Shown piece by piece: positions 16,949-25,542 of a stretch of 47,895 nt of DNA. This DNA is from Candidatus Scalindua rubra (GTDB taxonomy: Bacteria > Planctomycetota > Brocadiia > Brocadiales > Scalinduaceae). The position numbers and the translations under genes are program-made. The first letter of the stretch is position 1. Each line of letters opens with the position of its first letter. Where the stretch lies: assembly GCA_001723765.1 (NCBI GenBank), contig MAYW01000015.1, positions 1 through 47,895 of the forward strand, written 5' to 3'. The notes below the pieces were generated by a model. That model saw nothing but the letters and a program-made list of their open reading frames with translations, was not told the DNA's origin and ran no database searches.

Positions 16949-18586
16949 GTGCGTTTATCTGCATTATCAGTAAGTAATTATCGTTCAATAGTTGATACAG
17001 GGAAAATCCGTATTGAACCTCTTCAAACTTTTGTGGGTGAAAATAACACTGGAAAATCAAATATATTACGGGCTATTTCCTGTTTCTTATCAGTTGGCAC
17101 TGGGGGCGTGAAATGTTCAGATTTGAGTAATCATGAACAACCTATGATTATTGAAGTCGAATTTACTGAACTTACTGAATATGAGAGACATAACCTTAAA
17201 CGTTATTTACTTGGAGATAAGCTGATCATCCGTAAAGAATTGAGAATTACAGAAGATAGGAAGTCAGGTAAAGAACAAATAGAAGCTATCTATCATGGAT
17301 ACCTTGCCGAACCTAAAGATTGGCAATTGTCAATAGAAAAGATAAAAGAAGAAAAAGGTAATAAACCTAACTGGAAAGAAATTGCCGAAGAATACGGGAT
17401 ATTGGAATATGTTATTAAGGAAGACGGTAAAGTAGACAAGAAAAGCTATGAGTCTGGAATAGGAAAAGTTATTATTGAGCGCGATAATATTGAATTTGAT
17501 GAACCAAAACTCGCCGATGGCAAAGCAATGGGTTTTCAACAAAACCTTCTTAGATTTTTACCAGATTTTTATCTTCTGCCAGCAATCACTGATTATTCCG
17601 ATGAAATTGATAAGCGATCTTCAAGCACAGTTTTCAGGAAGTTAATGGGGGATTTATCCGACCGAATCATCAAAGCAGATCCGCGTTATCATGAGATTGA
17701 AAGCGCCTTGAATACTCTCCAAAATCTTTTGAATCCGTCAAGTACTCCCACTACCGAAAATGCCAGTGAAGAGGTTACAAGGTTATCCGTACTTAGCACA
17801 ATTGAGGGTGCATTATGCGGAGTAATCGCTAGACTCATGCCAACCGTTGAGCAAGTTCAATTGGAAGTGGCGATTGAAGAGCCAGAATTATACATTCACC
17901 CGCAGTCACAACGTTTGATTTATCGCGTGCTGAAAGAGTTCGTGTTTGAAAACGATGAGAATGGCACTGTTCAAGATCAAGTAATTTACTCAACTCACTC
18001 GCCAGCGTTTGTCGACATAGCAGCATACGATCAGGTCGGAATGGTGGTAAAAGAAGATGTTACATCTGGTACAAAGGTGAATCAATGCGAACAAGGGGTG
18101 TTGGGGTGCTTAGAGGAACTAAAAGGATTCAAATTATTAAACTCCTTTGATTTGAAACACAATGAGATGTTTTTTTCTAGGCATAATATTTTGGTAGAGG
18201 GCGAACAAGATGAAATAGCGATTGTGGCTACGGGGAGAAAGCTTGGTTTATTCAAAGAATTTCCTGAAGAAATAGGATATTCAATAATTGTGACCGGTAA
18301 TAAAGAACAGATACCAAAATTTCAGAAAATTCTAAACGCATTTAATACTAGTTATTCAGTTTGGCTAGAGCTAGATGGAAAGCCTGATACTGAAGGGAAG
18401 AACAAAGAAGTTATAGATTTAGCGAACACAAATACGATTGCAAAGATGTCGAAAAGAATGGAGGAGGAGGCAGGTATGGATAAACATTTCAGCAATACGT
18501 TTTCTTGTAAGAAACATTTTGGAAATCCAGACAACATAACACACGAGTTAGAAGAATTAGTAAAGAAAGTGTTTCATGTAAATTAA
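16949..18586 (+). CDS. OLD-like ATP-dependent nuclease (ABC-type ATPase plus TOPRIM)
   Basis: 545 residues from a GTG at 16949, with AAGGAGG about nine bases upstream. Walker A is GENNTGKS (30-37). Walker B and flanks read EEPELYIHPQSQ near 309, followed by the D-loop and H-switch STHSPAF near 349. A TOPRIM domain follows, with LVEGEQDEIA near 414 and a D-x-DGKPD-type acidic site near 473. OLD-family proteins are antiphage nucleases, alone or with partner helicases. It starts three bases after hsdS and is probably co-transcribed with the type I system. No UvrD-like partner is adjacent, so it is not a standard Gabija pair. Confidence 0.85.
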   Translation: MRLSALSVSNYRSIVDTGKIRIEPLQTFVGENNTGKSNILRAISCFLSVGTGGVKCSDLSNHEQPMIIEVEFTELTEYERHNLKRYLLGDKLIIRKELRITEDRKSGKEQIEAIYHGYLAEPKDWQLSIEKIKEEKGNKPNWKEIAEEYGILEYVIKEDGKVDKKSYESGIGKVIIERDNIEFDEPKLADGKAMGFQQNLLRFLPDFYLLPAITDYSDEIDKRSSSTVFRKLMGDLSDRIIKADPRYHEIESALNTLQNLLNPSSTPTTENASEEVTRLSVLSTIEGALCGVIARLMPTVEQVQLEVAIEEPELYIHPQSQRLIYRVLKEFVFENDENGTVQDQVIYSTHSPAFVDIAAYDQVGMVVKEDVTSGTKVNQCEQGVLGCLEELKGFKLLNSFDLKHNEMFFSRHNILVEGEQDEIAIVATGRKLGLFKEFPEEIGYSIIVTGNKEQIPKFQKILNAFNTSYSVWLELDGKPDTEGKNKEVIDLANTNTIAKMSKRMEEEAGMDKHFSNTFSCKKHFGNPDNITHELEELVKKVFHVN

Positions 18587-18620
18587 GGGCATTGTGCGAG
18601 AACGATAACAAGCATTGCTG

Positions 18621-18722
18621 ATATCGTCTAAAACTCCTGCTTGTATTTGATAAGACGCAGGCTGAAACTTCTGTAACGTACTTCGTGATGACGGGATGAG
18701 TTATGGTGATTATGTTGAACAT
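18621..18722 (+). pseudogene. hsdM 5' fragment A
   Basis: CTGTAACGTACTTCGTGATG and GACGGGATGAGTTATGGTGA nearly match codons 14-29 of the intact hsdM start at 21073. Upstream, ATCGTCTAAAACTC matches codons 6-10. Between the two, after AACTCCTG, lies a short insert with CCTGC...GCAGG ends. It fills the gap between the OLD-like gene and the DUF4062 gene. Confidence 0.7.
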
Positions 18723-18744
18723 CTTTTCGAAAGGATAAATTAAC

Positions 18745-19785
18745 ATGCGAAAAGTTTTTATAAGCTCAGTAGTTACCGATTTTGAAGAATTTCGAAAAGC
18801 AGCAAAAACGGCTGTAGAAATCATGGGTGATAAACCGATTATGAGCGAAAATTTTGGAGCACGACCATATTCTTCTGATATTGCCTGCGTTTCAGAGGTC
18901 GAGTCTTCAGATGTTTATGTGCTTATAATGGGTTCGGAATATGGTTATTTAACACCAGAAAGAATTTCCGTTACACATAAAGAATATTGTGTAGCAAGAG
19001 AGTTGGGTAAGCCTATACTTGCTTTCATACAAGATTGCGAAAAAGAAGAAGCACAAATAAAATTTCAAAAAGAAGTCGAAGATTATCAATCAGGATTGTA
19101 TAGAGCTAAATTTGCTGATCCAAATGGTCTTAAAGATGAAATAATAAAGGGATTAAGAGAACTACATCTCATGGAGCAAGCAGCACCACCTGAAATATTT
19201 GAAAAACGTATCGAAACAGCACTAAAACAAATTAAAGGCTTTTCATTTTTCGATGGGACGGAGTTGTTAGTTGTCTGGTGGCCTCAACCTACCCGAAATA
19301 TCGATATAGTATCTCTCGAAGCTAAACTTGATGAAAAGTTTACAGAAATGTGTTCTAACAAATTGGCAATAATGCGGGATGGTTATGAACCAGAATTAAA
19401 ACGTGATTGGACAGGAATAAGGAGTCAAAAAAACACACTTGCTTATTTTGATGATGGACTAATCGTGTTCATCTTAAATCCAATTATTAAAAAAGTGGGA
19501 TTAATTTTTAGCGATCATTTTGCATCTCCTTCAAGAATTAAAGAGCTTTGTTTAGGCGCCTATGAAATCTTTGAAGGGAATAACGGTTGGTGTTATATTG
19601 GATTGGAGAATATGGACAATGTATTTGTGCATGAACTTCCGGAAAGTGGAAATAGTATTTCATTTTCCATGGATCAGGAGGACAGTGCCTCTTTCAATAG
19701 GCTTTTCATTCCAATCACTCCTACAGTGTATAATCAATGGATAGATATGTGTATTAATCGGTTTAAAAGAATTTTTTCTCAATAA
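18745..19785 (+). CDS. DUF4062-domain protein
   Basis: 346 residues. The N-terminal 85 or so are a DUF4062 domain: KVFISSVVTDFEEFRKAAKTAVEI, then SSDVYVLIMGSEYGYLTPERISVTHKEYCVAREL. This fold resembles TIR-type domains and often heads large NACHT or AVAST-like defence proteins; here it stands without an ATPase. The C-terminal 200 residues (FFDGTELLVVWWPQPTRNIDIVSLEAKL onward) match no family I know. AAAGGA lies about 10 bases before the ATG. It lies between two hsdM fragments, inside the restriction locus, so a defence role is likely but unproven. Confidence 0.75.
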   Translation: MRKVFISSVVTDFEEFRKAAKTAVEIMGDKPIMSENFGARPYSSDIACVSEVESSDVYVLIMGSEYGYLTPERISVTHKEYCVARELGKPILAFIQDCEKEEAQIKFQKEVEDYQSGLYRAKFADPNGLKDEIIKGLRELHLMEQAAPPEIFEKRIETALKQIKGFSFFDGTELLVVWWPQPTRNIDIVSLEAKLDEKFTEMCSNKLAIMRDGYEPELKRDWTGIRSQKNTLAYFDDGLIVFILNPIIKKVGLIFSDHFASPSRIKELCLGAYEIFEGNNGWCYIGLENMDNVFVHELPESGNSISFSMDQEDSASFNRLFIPITPTVYNQWIDMCINRFKRIFSQ

Positions 19786-20251
19786 ATTATAAGTAGTATA
19801 TTCTGTATGCTGTATTTCATATATTAAGTGAAATTCTACACATAAAATGTAGTAAAAGTAATTTTTAGGTGAAATTATGAGTCCTGCACGAATTGTTCAA
19901 AAACTCCTGTCTGCCTACTTACCTTCGGTACGCAGGTAAAATGGGAGACCTGTCTGCGTATGAACTCTTGCAGGTAGGCAAGGAGCAGCTTACGTATTTG
20001 TTATTTCTCAAGATGGCTGATGAGCGGTCAAATCAACATAAAAATCTCTTATGAAGAAAAGGGCAAGCAGAAAGAGTAAGAAGCCGTCAAAAAGAGAAGA
20101 ATGTATATACTGTTAAAAAAGACTATAATCCTGAAGACTGGATGTGAAGCTACTTGAGTGATCAAAATAAACGTGTAGTTTAGCAGTGTCTATTTGCAAT
20201 AGCTTAAGTATAAAGATAATGATAAAATAAAAGTTGTTGGGAGAAATAAAC
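19786..20251. other. Gap holding hsdM fragment B and decayed sequence
   Basis: Apart from the hsdM fragment (19877-20050), the interval to the HEPN gene has short stop-rich frames only. A basic segment near 20052-20110 (MKKRASRKSKKPSKREE) could be the end of a lost gene. A ribosome site TTGGGAG stands before the HEPN start. Confidence 0.4.
19877..20050 (+). pseudogene. hsdM 5' fragment B
   Basis: It starts at an ATG with AGGTGA upstream and reads MSPARIVQKLLS, almost the start of the full hsdM (MSPAQIVQKLWN). After CAAAAACTCCTG the match is interrupted by a palindromic insert rich in CTGCCTAC/GTAGGCAG-type strings. It resumes as CAGCTTACGTATTTGTTATT and CTCAAGATGGCTGATGAGCG, matching codons 33-47 of hsdM. 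It then decays. Confidence 0.8.
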
Positions 20252-20642
20252 ATGCCGCTGAAATCTGAAGAGTGGTTTAAACAAGCTGACTACGACATAA
20301 AAACTGCAGAATATTTATTTAGCGGTAGAAAATACATTTATTCAGTATTTTTCTGTCATCTTGCCCTGGAAAAGGCAATCAAAGGACTTTACCAGAAAAG
20401 ACTGGATAAAATACCACCAAAAGTTCATAATCTGGTTTTTTTAATAGAGAAAATCGGTTTGGAATTGCCAGAAGATTTATTTCAATGGGTTTTTACTCTT
20501 AACAGAGCCAGTATTCCTACACGTTATCCTGAAAGACTTAAAAAAAATGAATAAAGAATATAGAAAAGAAAGAACACATAAAATAATTCAAAAATCTGAG
20601 GAGATATTAAAGTGGTTAAAAAAACAATTAAAAGAGCAGTAG
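20252..20642 (+). pseudogene. HEPN-domain protein of a HEPN/MNT module, frameshifted at A8
   Basis: Read from the ATG at 20252 (GGGAG upstream) the first frame gives 100 residues: SEEWFKQADYDIKTAEYLF, VFFCHLALEKAIKGLYQKR, PPKVHNLVFLIEKIG. It stops at 20554 after RYPERLKKNE. Dropping one A from the A8 run at 20540-20547 restores the usual HEPN ending, MNKEYRKERTHKIIQKSEEILKW to a stop at 20642. In intact modules the HEPN protein is the RNase-like toxin. The extended frame overlaps the MNT gene start by 31 bases. Only the short form is encoded if the sequence is right. Confidence 0.8.
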
Positions 20643-20944
20643 CTTTTCTTGGAAAATGTCTTGAACAAAAAGACTTGCATATTGAGAAAATTATTCTTTT
20701 TGGTTCTCAAGTTACAGGGGCTACAACAGAAGAAAGTGATATTGACATTGTAATAGTATCCAATGATTTCAAGAATAAAAATATTTTTGATAGAGCAAAC
20801 CTTACTATGGAAGCAGAAGTGAAAACTATTAAGAAATTTATGATTCCTTTCGATATTATTACCTTAACACCAGAAGAACTTGAAAGTGAAACATCACTTA
20901 TTGCCGATTATGCAAAATCCGGGGAGGTGCTTTATGCAGCATAA
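20612..20944 (+). CDS. MNT-type minimal nucleotidyltransferase (antitoxin of HEPN/MNT pair)
   Basis: 110 residues from a GTG at 20612 with GAGGAG about eight bases upstream. The nucleotidyltransferase signature is clear: ILFGSQVTGATTEESDIDIVIV, with GS and the SDID metal-binding aspartates. MntA-type proteins can AMPylate the partner HEPN toxin and so silence it. The gene begins inside the restored HEPN frame. This one looks intact while its HEPN partner is frameshifted, the state expected when a toxin is being lost. It lies inside the restriction locus just before hsdM. Confidence 0.88.
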   Translation: MVKKTIKRAVAFLGKCLEQKDLHIEKIILFGSQVTGATTEESDIDIVIVSNDFKNKNIFDRANLTMEAEVKTIKKFMIPFDIITLTPEELESETSLIADYAKSGEVLYAA

Positions 20945-21072
20945 AAAGGCAGGAAATTCCGTTCCGTCATGGAAAGATTGACTGGATTCAGCCTGAAGAT
21001 ATTCCTGTTGAGGACAGGAAGTAGGAGCGAAAGGCCACTCACACCCACATATAAAAATTCCAAGATCAAATT

Positions 21073-22558
21073 ATGAGCCCTGCACAAATAGTTCAAAAAC
21101 TCTGGAATTACTGTAACGTCCTTCGCGATGACGGGATGAGTTATGGGGATTATGTAGAGCAGCTAACCTATCTGCTCTTTCTCAAGATGGCTGATGAGCG
21201 TTCAAAGCCTCCTTATAATCTGCCAAGCCCTATTCCTAAAGAATATGGATGGCAGAGTCTTCTGAAAAAAGACGGTGACGATCTTTTTGACCATTACCGT
21301 CATTTACTTGAAGAACTCGGACAGAAAAAAGGCCTTCTTCAATTAATATTCGGCAGAGCACAAAATAAATTCCAGGATCCTGCAAAACTCCGCCGTCTTA
21401 TCGTTGACCTCATTGATAAGGAAGACTGGTCTTCCATGAGCGCTGATGTTAAAGGCGATGCTTACGAAGGACTGCTCGAAAAAAATGCACAGGATACGAA
21501 GTCTGGCGCAGGACAGTATTTTACCCCTCGTCCATTGATTGCGACCATGGTTGATGTAATTGCTCCAAAATCCAAAGAGACGATCTGCGATCCGGCATGT
21601 GGTACAGGAGGCTTTCTTCTTGCTTCTCACGACTACATCGCAAAACATTTCAAATTGAATAAAGATCAGAAGCGGTTCCTTGACGAAAGTGCATTGAGAG
21701 GCTGGGAACTGGTTCATAATACTGCACGACTTTGTGCAATGAATATGATGCTTCATGGAATTGGCCATGGAGATGATCTTCCATTAATAGTTTCCGACTC
21801 ACTTGCCAGCGATCCGGGAGATCGGTTTGAAATAGTAATTACCAATCCTCCCTTTGGCAAAAAAAGCAGTACAACCATAATCGGAGCGGATGGAAAACCC
21901 TATAAAGAAAAAGAGACTATAGAAAGAGAAGATTTCTGGTCAACAACGTCAAACAAGCAATTAAATTTTGCCCAGCACGTAAAAACTTTACTCAAGCAAC
22001 ACGGCCGTGCTGCTATCGTTGTGCCGGATAATGTTTTATTTGAAGGCGGTGCAGGAGAAACGATCAGACGTAAATTGCTCCATGAGTGTGATGTCCATAC
22101 ACTCCTGAGACTTCCGACAGGTCTTTTCTATGCTCAAGGAGTAAAAGCAAATGTATTGTTCTTCGACCGCAAACCTGCATCAGAAACACCCTGGACAAAA
22201 AAGCTCTGGATTTATGATTTCAGAACAAACAAAGATTTTACCCTTAAAACAAATCCTCTCAAGCGAGAAGACCTTGATGAATTTGTCAAATGCTACAATC
22301 CTAAAAACCGTCATAACAGAAAGCCCACATGGTCAGAGAAGAATCCTGACGGCCGCTGGCGCGCATTCGATTACGAAGAACTGGTTAACCGAGATAAAGC
22401 AAGTCTCGACATCTTCTGGCTCAAAGACGAAAGCCTCGAAGAATCAGAAAATCTTCCTGATCCTGATGTAATAGCCAGAGAAATAGCTGAAGACCTTCAA
22501 AAACGCCTTAGAACAATTCCAACTAATCGCCGAGGACTTGGGGGAAGAAAAAGAATAA
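21073..22558 (+). CDS. hsdM: Type I DNA methyltransferase subunit M, frameshift near 3' end
   Basis: The N-terminal helical domain is followed by an N6-adenine methyltransferase: GQYFTPRPLIATMVDVI, SAM motif DPACGTGGFLL near 173 and catalytic NPPFG near 257. The uninterrupted frame runs to 22611, but its last 37 residues are not family-like. At A5 (22499-22503) dropping one A gives DLQNALEQFQLIAEDLGEEKE and a stop at 22558, the normal HsdM C-terminus. HsdM methylates the sites chosen by HsdS. It is separated from hsdS by 4.1 kb of inserted genes, and two 5' fragments of a near-identical gene lie in that interval. Confidence 0.9.
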
Positions 22559-22573
22559 TATGGAGACACGTTT

Positions 22574-22696
22574 ATGTCTATTCAACCAGCCTTAGAAAAA
22601 GCGATTCATAAATTAGTAAGCGAGTTCCTGAAAGAACCTTACAAAAATGAACGAAAGGGCCAAATCTTTCAAATTGACAAATTATATCTAAAGTGA
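22574..22696 (+). CDS. Short ORF after hsdM, probably a gene remnant
   Basis: 40 residues, MSIQPALEKAIHKLVSEFLK then EPYKNERKGQIFQIDKLYLK, from an ATG with GGAGA about ten bases upstream. I do not recognise it. It follows hsdM directly and ends before the type IIG-like C-terminal remnant, so it could be the start of that same lost gene. Confidence 0.35.
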   Translation: MSIQPALEKAIHKLVSEFLKEPYKNERKGQIFQIDKLYLK

Positions 22697-22759
22697 CAAG
22701 CTCAGTGGTGCATTCTTGCCATTAGCAAAGATGAGGATTATCTGTAAAAACCTGTTTAA

Positions 22760-22867
22760 CAAGCCAAAGTCCGCGACTACGAAAAACAGATCGACCAAAT
22801 GGTTTACAAACTTTACAACATCACGCTGGAGGAAATTAAGATAATAGAAGGAGAAAATAACAAATGA
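22760..22867 (+). pseudogene. C-terminal remnant of a type IIG-like methyltransferase/nuclease
   Basis: The frame opens after a TAA and encodes QAKVRDYEKQIDQMVYKLYN then ITLEEIKIIEGENNK before a stop that overlaps the next start (AATGA). The pattern x-IDxLVYxLYxLTxEEIxIVEG is the usual C-terminus of Eco57I/TaqI-like restriction-modification proteins. A 34-base part (22758-22791) is repeated at 24243-24276 with two mismatches. Confidence 0.55.
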
Positions 22868-23973
22868 TAAAAAGTCCGGTAATAAAAGTTAATCACAACG
22901 TACTTAAAATGCTTCGTGAAAGTTCTGGATATACGGTTGAGGAGATAGCAAAAAAGATTAAGACCACTCCTGCTAAAGTGCATGATACAGAAAAAGGAAT
23001 TGCCTCATTTACTTTAACTCAAACAAAAAAACTGGCTGATATTTATCACCGTTCCCTTGCAGCATTTTTCACAGACACACTCCCTGCAATGCCTGCACTA
23101 ACCGACTTTAGAATAAATCGTGAAAAAAGATTAACACCACAGGTATATATAGCAGAAAGAAGGGCTTATTACATCGCCAATAAATTGACCGAGTTAACTG
23201 ATAAAAGAAGTCAGATCCCGGATTTTCCAGAGACATTAAGACCTGATGAATTAGCGCGAGAATTTAGAGAATATTTGAAAGTCAATCTATTGAAATCGAA
23301 GAAACCAGACGAACTTTTAACGCATTACAAACAGGTATTGGAAGAACAATTTTTGGTATCAATCATAGAATTGCCATTAAAGGCAGAAGATGTCAGAGGC
23401 TTTAGTGTTTCCGGCGACATTTCCATTGTTGTTTTAAATGAGGACGACCATCCATCGATAAAGTTATTTTCTCTTTTTCATGAAATATATCACTTGCTTA
23501 AAAGAACCTCCGGTATATGTTCAATAGAAATTGAGCAAAAAGGCACAGGTATAGAACATGACTTTGATTTATTTTCTGCTGAATTTCTTGTTCCCAGGGA
23601 TGACTTAAAGGAAGAGTACAAAAAATTTTTGCAACTAAACGAAGCCACAACTTCAAAGCTTTCCATAATCTATGGAGTAAGTAAGCAGGTAATTATGCTT
23701 AGACTTCTTTGGTCAGGGCATATAACTAATGAGAAATATAATCAATTCAAAAAAGAAGGTGTTGAAAAATTGAAAGAAAAGAAAGAAAAAATGTTTGGTC
23801 GCAGAAACTGGAATAAAGTATTTCAGAATCGTGTTGGAAATTTAGTTGTCAGGGAAACAGCCAATGCTTATCGGTCCGGTAAGATTTCCTATTCTGAGGT
23901 AATGGATATCTTAAGTTTGAAGGCAAAATCTATAATTGGTGCAAAAGTAACAAGGAGTTGTTCAGGGATGTAG
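22864..23973 (+). CDS. XRE-HTH / ImmA-IrrE family metallopeptidase (COG2856)
   Basis: 369 residues. An XRE helix-turn-helix covers about 12-68 (NVLKMLRESSGYTVEEIAKKIKTTPAKVHDTEKG). The ImmA/IrrE domain has the zinc motif HEIYH near 206-210 and the downstream FSAEFLVP segment. Such proteins cleave repressors or serve as antitoxins to the PIN-like DUF4411 toxin, which is encoded next. The last residues (about 345-369, DILSLKAKSIIGAKVTRSCSGM) look unlike the family and coincide with the truncation of DUF4411, so a deletion seems to have removed both ends. The ATG overlaps the remnant's stop. Confidence 0.88.
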   Translation: MIKSPVIKVNHNVLKMLRESSGYTVEEIAKKIKTTPAKVHDTEKGIASFTLTQTKKLADIYHRSLAAFFTDTLPAMPALTDFRINREKRLTPQVYIAERRAYYIANKLTELTDKRSQIPDFPETLRPDELAREFREYLKVNLLKSKKPDELLTHYKQVLEEQFLVSIIELPLKAEDVRGFSVSGDISIVVLNEDDHPSIKLFSLFHEIYHLLKRTSGICSIEIEQKGTGIEHDFDLFSAEFLVPRDDLKEEYKKFLQLNEATTSKLSIIYGVSKQVIMLRLLWSGHITNEKYNQFKKEGVEKLKEKKEKMFGRRNWNKVFQNRVGNLVVRETANAYRSGKISYSEVMDILSLKAKSIIGAKVTRSCSGM

Positions 23974-24218
23974 ATGAATATCAAATCCAACAACTTCAAG
24001 AAGTTAAGAAGCAGTACGATAAGGCATATTGGGAAAATGAAATTAATAAACCAAAGTGGGCTGATCCGTGGGTGGTAGCTCTTAGCATTTGTGAGCATGC
24101 AATTGTTGTTGCGGATGAGAAAGATACACAAAATAGAATTCCAGCGATATCATCTGCGTTTGGATTAAAATGCCTTCAGTTAATAGATTTTTTTAAAGAG
24201 ATAGGAATTAAATATTAA
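23958..24218 (+). pseudogene. DUF4411 PIN-like toxin lacking its N-terminus
   Basis: The C-terminal part of the family is plain: NKPKWADPWVVALSICEHAIVVADE, RIPAISSAFGLKCLQLIDFFKEIGI. The frame is readable from 23898 (KIYNWCKSNKELFRDVDEY) but has a TGA before that, inside the 3' end of the ImmA/IrrE gene. The first 60 or so residues, with the first PIN aspartate in a DTN-like motif, are missing. It should be inactive as a nuclease. ImmA/IrrE plus DUF4411 is a known toxin-antitoxin-like pair. Confidence 0.75.
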
Positions 24219-24227
24219 AGGATTATT

Positions 24228-24692
24228 TTGAAAACTCTACCAAACAAGCCAAAGTCCGCGAATTCGAAAAACAGATTAGAAGAAACAGGGACATCCATGA
24301 TAAGTAATGCCAAACAATTTCCTGATGATTTTATGTTTGAGTTAACAACAAAGGAGTTTGAAAATTGGAGGTCACAATTTGTGACCTCCAAAAGTGACAA
24401 AATGGGTCTTAGGTATAAGCCTATGGCATTCACAGAACAGGGTGTAGCTATGCTTTCAAGTGTTCTTAATAGCGAAAGAGCGATTCAAGTAAACATCCAA
24501 ATTATGAGAACGTTTACTAAACTCAGAGAAATGATTTTAACACACAAGGAATTACAGAAGAAGATAGAGTCTCTGGAAAGGAAATATGATTATAAGTTTA
24601 AGATTGTGTTTGATGCCATAAAATGGTTATTAGAACCACCAGAAAAGCCAAAAGGCCGTATCGGATTCCGTAAAGAAAAGGATAACAAATGA
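24228..24692 (+). pseudogene. ORF6N-domain protein with replaced N-terminus
   Basis: From about residue 27 the frame matches ORF6N proteins: AKQFPDDFMFELTTKEFENW, YKPMAFTEQGVAMLSSVLNS, QIMRTFTKLREMILTHKELQ, FDAIKWLLEP. The normal start (roughly 45 residues including the DADLAxLY motif) is absent. The upstream 34 bases (24243-24276) instead copy a type IIG-like gene in a different frame. The TTG at 24228 is therefore probably not a natural start. ORF6N domains are DNA-binding modules found in phages and islands. Confidence 0.75.
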
Positions 24693-25041
24693 TTCATCTC
24701 ATCAAGCCTGTGGTATTTTTGATGCGTAAACAGGACACTAACCATTTAAAGCGGGAATATACCTGACCTTCATCAGGGGTGCATCTTGACTATGGAAAAA
24801 TTCCTTTTATTCTTTTTATTTAAATGATACTCTTTATTAAACCACTTTTCAGGTTGGATATAAGTGAAAGTTAAACAGATGAAAGATTTTGGGTTTAAAA
24901 TATTTACAGGCATGAGAGACGGCCAGACGAGTTGACCATCAATTCTCTGAAGTCATCAGATGATTCGTCATGTGCGTTATAACGCTCTCAAGAGCGTTAA
25001 TGCCGAGCTTGTAAAACTGTACTAGAGTGCTGGGAAGTGAT
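24693..25041. other. Gap with decayed sequence
   Basis: No recognisable gene. A 25-codon frame beginning at 24690 (MIHLIKPVVFLMRKQDTN) overlaps the ORF6N stop. A frame near 24864-24934 (VKQMKDFGFKIFTGMRDGQTS) has no start site. Just before the PIN gene there is an inverted string GCGTTATAACGC and AACGCTCTCAAGAGCGTT (24973-24999). Confidence 0.35.
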
Positions 25042-25542
25042 ATGAAAAAAATAAAGATATATCTTGATACTTCGGTGATTAACTTTTTATATGCCGATGA
25101 TGTGCCAGAACTTAAGAAAGTAACAGAGGAATTCTTTGCTTACGTTAAAGAAGGACAACGATATGATGTATATGTTTCTGATGTAGTGATCAACGAAATT
25201 AATAAAACTAATGATCCAATTAAAAAAAAGAAACTCATTTCTATTATAGAATCTTATGGGCTTACAAAACTTCCTAATTTTAAAGATGTTGAAATGAGTG
25301 CCTTGGCAGAAATTTATTTGAATAAAGGCGTAATACCAAGGAGCAAGATTGAAGATGCACTTCATATTGCTTATGCAGTTGTTTTTGAGATAGATGTCCT
25401 ACTAAGCTGGAATTTTAAGCATCTGGCAAATATAAAGCAGGAAAGGGAAGTCTTGATTGTGAATATTGAGATCGGATATAACTATCCGATAAGAATTGTA
25501 ACACCTATGGAGGTAGATTATGAAGACAGTAACGATATCTAA
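25042..25542 (+). CDS. PIN-domain toxin (VapC-like)
   Basis: 166 residues from the ATG at 25042; a GTG five codons earlier is possible. PIN features: KIYLDTSVINFLY with the first Asp, VVINEINKT with an acidic residue, KIEDALHIAYAV with the third acidic site, and LLSWNFKHLAN. VapC-like PIN proteins cut tRNA or rRNA. The downstream 60-residue gene overlaps its 3' end by 23 bases and is the likely antitoxin. The toxin-first order is unusual for VapBC but known in this PIN group. Confidence 0.82.
   Translation: MKKIKIYLDTSVINFLYADDVPELKKVTEEFFAYVKEGQRYDVYVSDVVINEINKTNDPIKKKKLISIIESYGLTKLPNFKDVEMSALAEIYLNKGVIPRSKIEDALHIAYAVVFEIDVLLSWNFKHLANIKQEREVLIVNIEIGYNYPIRIVTPMEVDYEDSNDI

Noticed and set aside
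16949-19785. A Gabija-like two-gene system (OLD nuclease plus partner)
   Set aside because: The next gene is DUF4062, not a UvrD-like helicase, and an hsdM fragment lies between them.
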